From Rhynchopus sp. YZ270_cl-10 (Eukaryota; Euglenozoa; Diplonemea; Diplonemida; Diplonemidae), in contig OZ037884.1 in the NCBI GenBank assembly GCA_964035575.1, forward strand, positions 434,001 through 498,000: DNA of 64,000 bases, given 5' to 3'. A model generated the notes under the pieces. That model was not told the DNA's origin. It did no database searches and saw only the letters and a program-made list of their open reading frames with translations. Below are positions 1 to 12,293 of this stretch, in pieces (within the stretch, counting starts at the first letter, position 1; each line of letters opens with the position of its first letter). The translations under genes and the position numbers were made by a program.

Positions 1-135
1 TTTCGCATTTTTGGGCTGGTCTGCGACCAAAAAAAAAATTTTTTTTTGGCTGAAAAATGTCTTTGCCAAAAAAAATTTTTTTTGGGAAAGTAAAAATCCC
101 GCCGACTTTACTTTCCCGATCCCGCCGGGAGGGAA
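1..135. repeat. Partial satellite spacer at the window edge
   Basis: This matches the end of the spacer at 6846-7270 nearly base for base: A/T runs, then a GC-rich hairpin-like stretch ending in a GGGAGGGAAAACGAACGC junction into the 38-bp array. Aligning the two copies gives an offset of 7135 bp, so the array plus spacer behaves as a macro-repeat and the window starts inside a spacer. It contains no gene. Confidence 0.85.
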
Positions 136-3100
136 AACGAACGCTTTTGAACGCCCTGTTTTCTGACGCACAAAACGGACGCCTTTGAACGCGGTGTTTT
201 CTGACGCACAAAACGGACGCTTTTGAACGCGCTGTTTTCTAACGCACAAAACGGACGCCTTTGAACGCGCTGTTTTCTGACGCACAAAACGGACGCTTTT
301 GAACGCGCTGTTTTCTAACGCACAAAACGGACGCTTTTGAACGCGCTGTTTTATAACGCACAAAACGGGCGCCTTTGAACGCGCTGTTTTCTGATGCACA
401 AAACGGACGCTTTTGAACGCGCTGTTTTCTGATGCACAAAACGGAGGCTTTTGAACGCGCTGTTTTCTAACGCACAAAACGGACGCTTTTGAACGCGCTG
501 TTTTCTGACGCACAAAACGGACGCTTTTGAACGCGCTGTTTTCTAACGCACAAAACGGACGCTTTTGAACGCGCTGTTTTCTGATGCACAAAACGGAGGC
601 TTTTGAACGCGCTGTTTTCTGATGCACAAAACGGAGGCTTTTGAACGCGCTGTTTTCTGATGCACAAAACGGGCGCTTTTGAACGCGCTGTTTTCTGACG
701 CACAAAACGGACGCCTTTGAACGCGGTGTTTTCTGATGCACAAAACGGACGCTTTTGAACGCGCTGTTTTCTAACGCACAAAACGGGCGCTTTTGAACGC
801 GCTGTTTTCTGACGCACAAAACGGACGCTTTTGAACGCGCTGTTTTCTGACGCACAAAACGGGCGCTTTTGAACGCGCTGTTTTCTAACGCACAAAACGG
901 GCGCTTTTGAACGCGCTGTTTTCTGATGCACAAAACGGACGCTTTTGAACGCGCTGTTTTCTGACGCACAAAACGGACGCTTTTGAACGCGCTGTTTTCT
1001 GATGCACAAAACGGAGGCTTTTGAACGCGCTGTTTTCTGACGCACAAAACGGGCGCTTTTGAACGCGCTGTTTTCTGACGCACAAAACGGACGCTTTTGA
1101 ACGCGCTGTTTTCTGATGCACAAAACGGAGGCTTTTGAACGCGCTGTTTTCTGATGCACAAAACGGAGGCTTTTGAACGCGCTGTTTTCTGACGCACAAA
1201 ACGGGCGCTTTTGAACGCGCTGTTTTCTGATGCACAAAACGGAGGCTTTTGAACGCGCTGTTTTCTGACGCACAAAACGGACGCTTTTGAACGCGCTGTT
1301 TTCTGATGCACAAAACGGAGGCTTTTGAACGCGCTGTTTTCTGATGCACAAAACGGAGGCTTTTGAACGCGCTGTTTTCTGATGCACAAAACGGGCGCTT
1401 TTGAACGCGCTGTTTTCTGACGCACAAAACGGACGCCTTTGAACGCGGTGTTTTCTGATGCACAAAACGGACGCTTTTGAACGCGCTGTTTTCTAACGCA
1501 CAAAACGGGCGCTTTTGAACGCGCTGTTTTCTGACTCACAAAACGGGCGCTTTTGAACGCGCTGTTTTCTGACGCACAAAACGGACGCTTTTGAACGCGC
1601 TGTTTTCTGACGCACAAAACGGGCGCTTTTGAACGCGCTGTTTTCTAACGCACAAAACGGGCGCTTTTGAACGCGCTGTTTTCTGATGCACAAAACGGAC
1701 GCTTTTGAACGCGCTGTTTTCTGACGCACAAAACGGACGCTTTTGAACGCGCTGTTTTCTGATGCACAAAACGGAGGCTTTTGAACGCGCTGTTTTCTAA
1801 CGCACAAAACGGGCGCTTTTGAACGCGCTGTTTTCTGACGCACAAAACGGACGCTTTTGAACGCGCTGTTTTCTGATGCACAAAACGGACGCTTTTGAAC
1901 GCGCTGTTTTGTAACGCACAAAACGGGCGCTTTTGAACGCGCTGTTTTCTAACGCACAAAACGGGCGCTTTTGAACGCGCTGTTTTCTGACGCACAAAAC
2001 GGACGCTTTTGAACGCGCTGTTTTCTGATGCACAAAACGGACGCTTTTGAACGCGCTGTTTTCTAACGCACAAAACGGGCGCTTTTGAACGCGCTGTTTT
2101 CTGACGCACAAAACGGACGCTTTTGAACGCGCTGTTTTCTGATGCACAAAACGGGCGCTTTTGAACGCGCTGTTTTCTGACGCACAAAACGGACGCCTTT
2201 GAACGCGGTGTTTTCTGATGCACAAAACGGACGCTTTTGAACGCGCTGTTTTCTAACGCACAAAACGGGCGCTTTTGAACGCGCTGTTTTCTGACTCACA
2301 AAACGGGCGCTTTTGAACGCGCTGTTTTCTGACGCACAAAACGGACGCTTTTGAACGCGCTGTTTTCTGACGCACAAAACGGGCGCTTTTGAACGCGCTG
2401 TTTTCTGACGCACAAAACGGACGCTTTTGAACGCGCTGTTTTCTGACGCACAAAACGGACGCTTTTGAACGCGCTGTTTTCTGATGCACAAAACGGACGC
2501 TTTTGAACGCGCTGTTTTCTGACGCACAAAACGGGCGCTTTTGAACGCGCTGTTTTCTGACGCACAAAACGGGCGCCTTTGAACGCGCTGTTTTCTGACG
2601 CACAAAACGGACGCTTGTGAACGCGCTGTTTTCTGACGCACAAAACGGACGCTTTTGAACGCGCTGTTTTCTGACGCACAAAACGGGCGCTTTTGAACGC
2701 GCTGTTTTCTGACGCACAAAACGGACGCTTTTGAACGCGCTGTTTTCTGACGCACAAAACGGGCGCTTTTGAACGCGCTGTTTTCTGACGCACAAAACGG
2801 ACGCTTGTGAACGCGCTGTTTTCTGACGCACAAAACGGACGCTTGTGAACGCGCTGTTTTCTGACGCACAAAACGGACGCTTTTGAACGCGCTGTTTTCT
2901 AACGCACAAAACGGACGCTTTTGAACGCGCTGTTTTCTGACGCACAAAACGGACGCTTTTGAACGCGCTGTTTTCTGACGCACAAAACGGGCGCCTTTGA
3001 ACGCGCTGTTTTCTGACGCACAAAACGGACGCTTGTGAACGCGCTGTTTTCTGACGCACAAAACGGACGCTTTTGAACGCGCTGTTTTCTGACGCACAAA

Positions 3101-6100
3101 ACGGACGCTTTTGAACGCGCTGTTTTCTGATGCACAAAACGGACGCTTTTGAACGCGCTGTTTTCTGATGCACAAAACGGGCGCTTTTGAACGCGCTGTT
3201 TTCTGATGCACAAAACGGACGCCTTTGAACGCGCTGTTTTCTGACGCACAAAACGGGCGCTTTTGAACGCGCTGTTTTCTGATGCACAAAACGGACGCTT
3301 TTGAACGCGCTGTTTTCTGATGCACAAAACGGACGCTTTTGAACGCGCTGTTTTCTGACGCACAAAACGGACGCTTTTGAACGCGCTGTTTTCTGATGCA
3401 CAAAACGGACGCTTTTGAACGCGCTGTTTTCTGATGCACAAAACGGGCGCTTTTGAACGCGCTGTTTTCTGATGCACAAAACGGACGCCTTTGAACGCGC
3501 TGTTTTCTGACGCACAAAACGGACGCTTTTGAACGCGCTGTTTTCTGACGCACAAAACGGACGCTTTTGAACGCGCTGTTTTCTGATGCACAAAACGGAC
3601 GCTTTTGAACGCGCTGTTTTCTGACGCACAAAACGGACGCTTTTGAACGCGCTGTTTTCTGACGCACAAAACGGACGCTTTTGAACGCGCTGTTTTCTGA
3701 TGCACAAAACGGACGCTTTTGAACGCGCTGTTTTCTGATGCACAAAACGGACGCCTTTGAACGCGCTGTTTTCTGACGCACAAAACGGACGCTTTTGAAC
3801 GCGCTGTTTTCTGACGCACAAAACGGACGCTTTTGAACGCGCTGTTTTCTGACGCACAAAACGGGCGCTTTTGAACGCGCTGTTTTCTGATGCACAAAAC
3901 GGACGCCTTTGAACGCGCTGTTTTCTGACGCACAAAACGGACGCTTTTGAACGCGCTGTTTTCTGACGCACAAAACGGACGCTTTTGAACGCGCTGTTTT
4001 CTGATGCACAAAACGGACGCTTTTGAACGCGCTGTTTTCTGATGCACAAAACGGGCGCTTTTGAACGCGCTGTTTTCTGACGCACAAAACGGACGCTTTT
4101 GAACGCGCTGTTTTCTGACGCACAAAACGGAGGCTTTTGAACGCGCTGTTTTCTAACGCACAAAACGGACGCTTTTGAACGCGCTGTTTTCTAACGCACA
4201 AAACGGACGCTTGTGAACGCGCTGTTTTCTGATGCACAAAACGGACACCTTTGAACGCGGTGTTCTCGCACAAAACGGACGCTTTTGGACGCGCTGTTTT
4301 CTGACGCACAAAACGGACGCTTTTGAACGCGCTGTTTTCTGATGCACAAAACGGACGCTTTTGAACGCGCTGTTTTCTGACGCACAAAACGGACGCTTGT
4401 GAACGCGCTGTTTTCTGATGCACAAAACGGACGCTTTTGAACGCGCTGTTTTCTAACGCACAAAACGGGCGCTTTTGAACGCGCTGTTTTCTGACGCACA
4501 AAACGGGCGCTTTTGAACGCGCTGTTTTCTGACGCACAAAACGGGCGCTTTTGAACGCGCTGTTTTCTGATGCACAAAACGGACGCTTTTGAACGCGCTG
4601 TTTTCTGACGCACAAAACGGACGCCTTTGAACGCGCTGTTTTCTGATGCACAAAACGGGCGCTTTTGAACGCGCTGTTTTCTAACGCACAAAACGGACGC
4701 TTGTGAACGCGCTGTTTTCTGATGCACAAAACGGACGCTTTTGAACGCGCTGTTTTCTGATGCACAAAACGGACGCTTTTGAACGCGCTGTTTTCTAACG
4801 CACAAAACGGACGCTTGTGAACGCGCTGTTTTCTGATGCACAAAACGGACACCTTTGAACGCGGTGTTCTCGCACAAAACGGACGCTTTTGAACGCGCTG
4901 TTTTCTGACGCACAAAACGGACGCTTTTGAACGCGCTGTTTTCTGACGCACAAAACGGACGCTTTTGAACGCGCTGTTTTCTGACGCACAAAACGGGCGC
5001 TTTTGAACGCGCTGTTTTCTGACGCACAAAACGGACGCTTGTGAACGCGCTGTTTTCTGACGCACAAAACGGACGCTTCTGAACGCGCTGTTTTCTGACG
5101 CACAAAACGGACGCTTTTGAACGCGCTGTTTTCTGATGCACAAAACGGACGCTTTTGAACGCGCTGTTTTCTGATGCACAAAACGGACGCTTTTGAACGC
5201 GCTGTTTTCTAACGCACAAAACGGACGCTTTTGAACGCGCTGTTTTCTGATGCACAAAACGGACGCTTTTGAACGCGCTGTTTTCTGATGCACAAAACGG
5301 ACGCTTTTGAACGCGCTGTTTTCTGATGCACAAAACGGGCGCTTTTGAACGCGCTGTTTTCTAACGCACAAAACGGACGCTTGTGAACGCGCTGTTTTCT
5401 GATGCACAAAACGGACGCTTTTGAACGCGCTGTTTTCTGATGCACAAAACGGACGCTTTTGAACGCGCTGTTTTCTAACGCACAAAACGGACGCTTGTGA
5501 ACGCGCTGTTTTCTGATGCACAAAACGGACACCTTTGAACGCGGTGTTCTCGCACAAAACGGACGCTTTTGAACGCGCTGTTTTCTGACGCACAAAACGG
5601 ACGCTTTTGAACGCGCTGTTTTCTGACGCACAAAACGGACGCTTTTGAACGCGCTGTTTTCTGACGCACAAAACGGGCGCTTTTGAACGCGCTGTTTTCT
5701 GACGCACAAAACGGACGCTTGTGAACGCGCTGTTTTCTGACGCACAAAACGGACGCTTCTGAACGCGCTGTTTTCTGACGCACAAAACGGACGCTTTTGA
5801 ACGCGCTGTTTTCTGATGCACAAAACGGACGCTTTTGAACGCGCTGTTTTCTGATGCACAAAACGGACGCTTTTGAACGCGCTGTTTTCTAACGCACAAA
5901 ACGGACGCTTTTGAACGCGCTGTTTTCTGATGCACAAAACGGACGCTTTTGAACGCGCTGTTTTCTGATGCACAAAACGGACGCTTTTGAACGCGCTGTT
6001 TTCTGACGCACAAAACGGACGCTTTTGAACGCGCTGTTTTCTGATGCACAAAACGGGCGCTTTTGAACGCGCTGTTTTCTGATGCACAAAACGGACGCTT

Positions 6101-6845
6101 TTGAACGCGGTGTTTTCTGACGCACAAAACGGACGCTTTTGAACGCGCTGTTTTCTAACGCACAAAACGGGCGCCTTTGAACGCGCTGTTTTCTGATGCA
6201 CAAAACGGACGCTTTTGAACGCGCTGTTTTCTAACGCACAAAACGGACGCTTTTGAACGCGCTGTTTTCTAACGCACAAAACGGGCGCCTTTGAACGCGC
6301 TGTTTTCTGATGCACAAAACGGACGCTTTTGAACGCGGTGTTTTCTGACGCACAAAACGGACGCTTTTGAACGCGCTGTTTTCTAACGCACAAAACGGGC
6401 GCCTTTGAACGCGCTGTTTTCTGATGCACAAAACGGACGCTTTTGAACGCGCTGTTTTCTGACGCACAAAACGGACGCTTGTGAACGCGGTGTTCTCGCA
6501 CAAAACGGACGCTTTTGAACGCGCTGTTTTCTAACGCACAAAACGGACGCTTTTGAACGCGCTGTTTTCTGACGCACAAAACGGACGCTTTTGAACGCGC
6601 TGTTTTCTAACGCACAAAACGGACGCTTTTGAACGCGCTGTTTTCTGATGCACAAAACGGACGCTTTTGAACGCGGTGTTTTCTGATGCACAAAACGGAC
6701 GCTTTTGAACGCGCTGTTTTCTAACGCACAAAACGGGCGCTTTTGAACGCGCTGTTTTCTGACGCACAAAACGGAGGCTTTTGAACGCGCTGTTTTCTGA
6801 CGCACAAAACGGACGCTTTTGAACGCGCTGTTTTCTAACGCACAA
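136..6845. repeat. 38-bp satellite array, block 1
   Basis: About 176 head-to-tail copies of a 38-bp unit read on the + strand as ACGCACAAAACGGACGCTTT followed by TGAACGCGCTGTTTTCTG. Copies differ at a few fixed positions: GACGC/GATGC/TAACGC after TTTTC, GGACGC/GGGCGC/GGAGGC, and TTTTGA/CTTTGA/TTGTGA. A 34-bp unit that lacks four bases and reads GTTCTCGCAC marks larger duplicated blocks. Between this unit's occurrences at about 4241, 4845 and 5525 the spacing is 604 then 680 bp, that is 15 or 17 full units plus one 34-bp unit. Each unit has a GTTTT...AAAAC inverted motif. The + strand has frequent stops. The - strand is largely open in all frames simply because the unit rarely contains a stop, so those frames are not annotated as genes. 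A centromeric, subtelomeric or transposon-internal satellite are all possible. Confidence 0.95.
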
Positions 6846-7270
6846 TAGCTATTTCCCTCCCTCCGTCCGGCGCCCTAGGGATTCAGGAGTGCGGAAGAAA
6901 AATGACCGAGGGCCGAAGGCCCGAGGGCGTTTTTTTTACGCACGAGTGGATCCCGAGGGCCCGGGGAGGGAGGGATGAGGCTTTCCCTCCCGCGGGTGAG
7001 GGTTTCCGACCCTTAAAATACAAAAAAATGCCATTTTACAGCCTGTAAAGTAAAAGCCCGGTGCAATCACTTTACAGGCTGTAAAGTATCGTATCAATAA
7101 ATATGTGATGCTCAAAACATCAAAATTTTTCGGTTTTTCGCATTTTTGGGCTGGTCTGCGACCAAAAAAAAAATTTTTTTTTGGCTGAAAAATGTCTTTG
7201 CCAAAAAAAATTTTTTTTGGGAAAGTAAAAATCCCGCCGACTTTACTTTCCCGATCCCGCCGGGAGGGAA
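6846..7270. repeat. Satellite spacer, complete copy
   Basis: A 425-bp unique stretch separates the two 38-bp blocks. It opens with TAGCTATTTCCCTCC, which resembles the end of the hAT-like element at 36775-37313. It then holds GC-rich CCCGAGGG-type hairpins, an inverted pair TTTACAGCCTGTAAAG / CTTTACAGGCTGTAAA near 7033-7088, and finally an A/T-run segment with GCTGAAAAATGTCTTTGCC. That last segment is close to the terminal repeat of the 46.8-52.0 kb element. No open reading frame is convincing. Confidence 0.85.
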
Positions 7271-10200
7271 AACGAACGCTTTTGAACGCCCTGTTTTCTG
7301 ACGCACAAAACGGACGCCTTTGAACGCGCTGTTTTCTGACGCACAAAACGGACGCTTTTGAACGCGCTGTTTTCTAACGCACAAAACGGACGCCTTTGAA
7401 CGCGCTGTTTTCTGACGCACAAAACGGACGCTTTTGAACGCGCTGTTTTCTAACGCACAAAACGGACGCTTTTGAACGCGCTGTTTTATAACGCACAAAA
7501 CGGGCGCCTTTGAACGCGCTGTTTTCTGATGCACAAAACGGACGCTTTTGAACGCGCTGTTTTCTGACGCACAAAACGGACGCCTTGGAACGCGCTGTTT
7601 TCTGACGCACAAAACGGACGCTTTTGAACGCGCTGTTTTCTAACGCACAAAACGGTCGCCTTTGAACGCGCTGTTTTCTGACGCACAAAACGGACGCCTT
7701 TGAACGCGCTGTTTTCTGACGCACAAAACGGACGCTTTTGAACGCGCTGTTTTCTAACGCACAAAACGGTCGCCTTTGAACGCGCTGTTTTCTGACGCAC
7801 AAAACGGACGCCTTTGAACGCGCTGTTTTCTGACGCACAAAACGGACGCTTTTGAACGCGCTGTTTTCTAACGCACAAAACGGTCGCCTTTGAACGCGCT
7901 GTTTTCTGACGCACAAAACGGACGCTTTTGAACGCGCTGTTTTCTAACGCACAAAACGGGCGCCTTTGAACGCGCTGTTTTCTGATGCACAAAACGGACG
8001 CTTTTGAACGCGCTGTTTTCTGACGCACAAAACGGACGCCTTTGAACGCGCTGTTTTCTGACGCACAAAACGGACGCCTTTGAACGTGCTGTTTTCTGAC
8101 GCACAAAACGGACGCTTTTGAACGCGCTGTTTTCTGACGCACAAAACGGAGGCTTTTGAACGCGCTGTTTTCTGACGCACAAAACGGGCGCCTTTGAACG
8201 CGCTGTTTTCTGATGCACAAAACGGACGCTTTTGAACGCGCTGTTTTCTGACGCACAAAACGGACGCCTTTGAACGCGCTGTTTTCTGACGCACAAAACG
8301 GACGCTTTTGAACGCGCTGTTTTCTGACGCACAAAACGGACGCTTTTGAACGCGCTGTTTTCTAACGCACAAAACGGGCGCCTTTGAACGCGCTGTTTTC
8401 TGATGCACAAAACGGACGCTTTTGAACGCGCTGTTTTCTGACGCACAAAACGGACGCCTTTGAACGCGCTGTTTTCTGACGCACAAAACGGACGCTTTTG
8501 AACGCGCTGTTTTCTAACGCACAAAACGGACGCCTTTGAACGCGCTGTTTTCTGACGCACAAAACGGACGCTTTTGAACGCGCTGTTTTCTAACGCACAA
8601 AACGGGCGCCTTTGAACGCGCTGTTTTCTGACGCACAAAACGGACGCTTTTGAACGCGCTGTTTTCTAACGCACAAAACGGGCGTCTTTGAACGCGCTGT
8701 TTTCTGATGCACAAAACGGACGCTTTTGAACGCGCTGTTTTCTGACGCACAAAACGGACGCCTTTGAACGCGCTGTTTTCTGACGCACAAAACGGACGCC
8801 TTTGAACGCGCTGTTTTCTGACGCACAAAACGGAGGCTTTTGAACGCGCTGTTTTCTAACGCACAAAACGGACGCTTTTGAACGCGCTGTTTTCTAACGC
8901 ACAAAACGGGCGTCTTTGAACGCGCTGTTTTCTGATGCACAAAACGGACGCTTTTGAACGCGCTGTTTTCTAACGCACAAAACGGGCGCCTTTGAACGCG
9001 CTGTTTTCTGACGCACAAAACGGACGCTTTTGAACGCGCTGTTTTCTAACGCACAAAACGGACGATTGTGAACGCGCTGTTTTCTGATGCACAAAACGGA
9101 CAGCTTTGAACGCGGTGTTCTCGCACAAAACGGACGCTTTTGGACGCGCTGTTTTCTGACGCACAAAACGGGCGCTTTTGAACGCGCTGTTCTCTAACGC
9201 ACAAAACGGGCGCTTTTGAACGCGCTGTTTTCTGATGCACAAAACGGATGCTTTTGAACGCGCTGTTTTCTGACGCACAAAACGGACGCTTCTGAACGCG
9301 CTGTTTTCTGATGCACAAAACGGGCGCTTTTGAACGCGCTGTTTTCTGATGCACAAAACGGGCGCTTTTGAACGCGCTGTTTTCTGATGCACAAAACGGG
9401 CGCTTTTGAACGCGCTGTTTTCTGATGCACAAAACGGACGCTTTTGAACACGCTGTTTTCTGACGCACAAAACGGACGCTTTTGAACGCGCTGTTTTCTA
9501 ACGCACAAAACGGACGCCTTTGAACGCGCTGTTTTCTGACGCACAAAACGGGCGCTTTTGAACGCGCTGTTCTCTAACGCACAAAACGGGCGCTTTTGAA
9601 CGCGCTGTTTTCTGATGCACAAAACGGATGCTTTTGAACGCGCTGTTTTCTGACGCACAAAACGGACGCTTCTGAACGCGCTGTTTTCTGATGCACAAAA
9701 CGGGCGCTTTTGAACGCGCTGTTTTCTGATGCACAAAACGGGCGCTTTTGAACGCGCTGTTTTCTGATGCACAAAACGGACGCTTTTGAACACGCTGTTT
9801 TCTGACGCACAAAACGGACGCTTTTGAACGCGCTGTTTTCTAACGCACAAAACGGGCGCCTTTGAACGCGCTGTTTTCTGATGCACAAAACGGACGCTTT
9901 TGAACGCGCTGTTTTCTGACGCACAAAACGGACGCCTTTGAACGCGCTGTTTTCTGACGCACAAAACGGAGGCTTTTGAACGCGCTGTTTTCTAACGCAC
10001 AAAACGGACGCTTTTGAACGCGCTGTTTTCTGATGCACAAAACGGACGCTTTTGAACGCGCTGTTTTCTAACGCACAAAACGGGCGCCTTTGAACGCGCT
10101 GTTTTCTGATGCACAAAACGGACGCTTTTGAACGCGCTGTTTTCTAACGCACAAAACGGACGCTTTTGAACGCGCTGTTTTCTAACGCACAAAACGGGCG

Positions 10201-10820
10201 CCTTTGAACGCGCTGTTTTCTGATGCACAAAACGGGCGCTTTTGAACGCGCTGTTTTCTGACGCACAAAACGGACGCCTCTGAACGCGCTGTTTTCTGAC
10301 GCAGAAAACGGACGCTTTTGAACGCGCTGTTCTCGCACAAAACGGACGCTTGTGAACGCGCTGTTTTCTGACGCACAAAACGGACGCTTTTGAACGCGCT
10401 GTTTTCTGACGCACAAAACGGACGCTTTTGAACGCGCTGTTTTCTAACGCACAAAACGGGCGCCTTTGAACGCGCTGTTTTCTGATGCACAAAACGGACG
10501 CTTTTGAACGCGCTGTTTTCTAACGCACAAAACGGACGCTTTTGAACGCGCTGTTTTCTAACGCACAAAACGGGCGCCTTTGAACGCGCTGTTTTCTGAT
10601 GCACAAAACGGGCGCTTTTGAACGCGCTGTTTTCTGACGCACAAAACGGACGCCTCTGAACGCGCTGTTTTCTGACGCAGAAAACGGACGCTTTTGAACG
10701 CGCTGTTCTCGCACAAAACGGACGCTTGTGAACGCGCTGTTTTCTGACGCACAAAACGGACGCTTTTGAACGCGCTGTTTTCTGACGCACAAAACGGGCG
10801 CTTTTGAACGCGCTGTTTTC
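7271..10820. repeat. 38-bp satellite array, block 2
   Basis: About 93 further units in the same orientation as block 1. Near the start a 114-bp (three-unit) higher-order pattern is clear: the rare AACGGTCGCC variant recurs at 7651, 7765 and 7879. Later, a TGTTCTCTAACGC variant recurs 380 bp apart (9186, 9566) and a 34-bp TGTTCTCGCAC unit recurs 376 bp apart (about 10326, 10702). These are local segmental duplications of ten units. The array ends abruptly at TTTTCTCGCGAAC in unrelated DNA. Confidence 0.95.
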
Positions 10821-11171
10821 TCGCGAACATAACGAGAGCTTGGCACTAGGGAGTTGTGACTTGTGGTTTTTTGAGACAAGTGTCGGCTCTGTGTGATGGG
10901 TAATGCGAATGATATTGTTGCCTGGTGAATGCGGTTTTTGTGCATTATGAACTTTACTGTAAGGTACCTTAACGGGATTGGGGTGTCGCGTAATGCACTT
11001 GACTCATGTTGGTTTTCTGTTTTATAATGTTATGATGGGATCTTGATCGTCAACGACATGAGTTTGCAGAGTGTATTTTGTGATTCGTTTAATTGTGTTG
11101 CTGATTTTTTTCTTTCTTACTCAACTCCATGAGTTGATTGAATCGACCCTTAATTGTGTGAGTGTATTATT
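10821..11171. other. Unique intergenic stretch after the satellite
   Basis: T/G-rich sequence with no repeat unit and no open frame that I can support. It separates the satellite from the 565-bp repeat array. Confidence 0.5.
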
Positions 11172-11736
11172 CCTAAACACTGGTGTTTAGGTTTTTACTG
11201 TTGCTCTCTCCCCAACCCCCTGTAACCCCCCCTAACCCCCACCCCCCGGGGGGGGTACCCGAAAAATGACCATTTCGCGAAAATACGCCAAAGTGTAAGA
11301 TTTTTTCGGCATTGGAAAGATTGGGCCAAAAATCCAGCCCTTACCAAAGCAGATCGCTGAGAGATTTGTTACTAATTCCTAATTTCGTGTCGCGAGTTTA
11401 CGTGTAAAATGCCTTAGGAACCGTGCGTTCCTTAAGGATTCTACAGGCAAAACAGGCGTTTTTCACCAAAAACCGCGATTTTCGCCTCTTTGGGTGGTTT
11501 TTTGGGCCCATACCTGGCCATGTGGGCTGGGAAACGCGATTCTGGGATGTTAGAACCATGTGTAGGCCCTTTTGTGGGCAAAAACAAGCCAAAAACCATG
11601 CACAACGTTGCGTTCTGTGACCAGTCTGATGTTTTAACTGGGTTAAGATCCTTTACGATTCCGTTTTGTGCCGGAAGATCTCCCTCATCAACCACACGAG
11701 CCAGCAGAAAGTGTTTAGGATTCGCAAAACTAAATT
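11172..11736. repeat. 565-bp repeat A, copy 1
   Basis: The unit is bounded by CCTAAACAC on the left and GTGTTTAGG on the right, so its ends are short inverted repeats, and it is followed by a 17-bp linker ATTCGCAAAACTAAATT. Inside are C/G runs, then a conserved core beginning GACCATTTCGCGAAAATACG. Both strands have open frames of about 65-100 codons that differ between copies. I see no protein family and treat them as non-coding. Confidence 0.85.
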
Positions 11737-12293
11737 CCTAAACACTTGTGTTTAGGTTTTTAAGGTTGCTTCCTCCCCACCCCCCGCCCGGGTACCCCCT
11801 CCCCAGGTGGGGTACCCCAAAAATGACCATTTCGCGAAAATACGCCAAAGTGTAAGATTTTTTCGGCATTGGAAAGATTGGGCCAAAAATCCAGCCCTTA
11901 CTAAATTAGATCGCTGAGAGATTTGTTACTAATTCCTAATTTCGTGTCGCGAGTTTACGTGTATTTTGCCTTAGGAACCGTGCGTTCCTTAAGGATTCTA
12001 CAGGCAAAACAGGCGATTTTCACCAAAAACCGGGATTTTCGCCTTTTTGGGTGGTTTTTTGGGCCCAAAACTGGCCATGTGGGTTGGGAAACGCGATTCT
12101 GGGGTGTTAGAACCATGTATAGTCCCTTTTCTGGGCAAAAACAAGCCAAAAACCATGCAAAACGTTTCGTTCTGTGACCAGTCTGATGTTTTAACTAGGT
12201 TAAGATCCTTTACGATTCCGTTTTGTGCCGGACGATCTCGCTCATCAACCACACGAGCCAGCAGAAAGTGTTTAGGATTCGCAAAACTAAATT
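11737..12293. repeat. 565-bp repeat A, copy 2
   Basis: A directly repeated copy of the preceding unit with the same inverted ends and the same 17-bp linker after it. It differs from copy 1 by scattered substitutions and in the C/G tract, and it is closer to copy 3 than to copy 1. Confidence 0.85.

Noticed and set aside
136-10820. CRISPR array
   Set aside because: The 38-bp units are contiguous, with no unique spacers between repeats, and there are no cas genes; it is a satellite.
239-10945. Many long reverse-strand frames encoding RQKTARSKASVLC-type repeats
   Set aside because: They arise in all frames because the 38-bp unit rarely contains a stop. They lack ATG starts, and the variation pattern is not codon-like.
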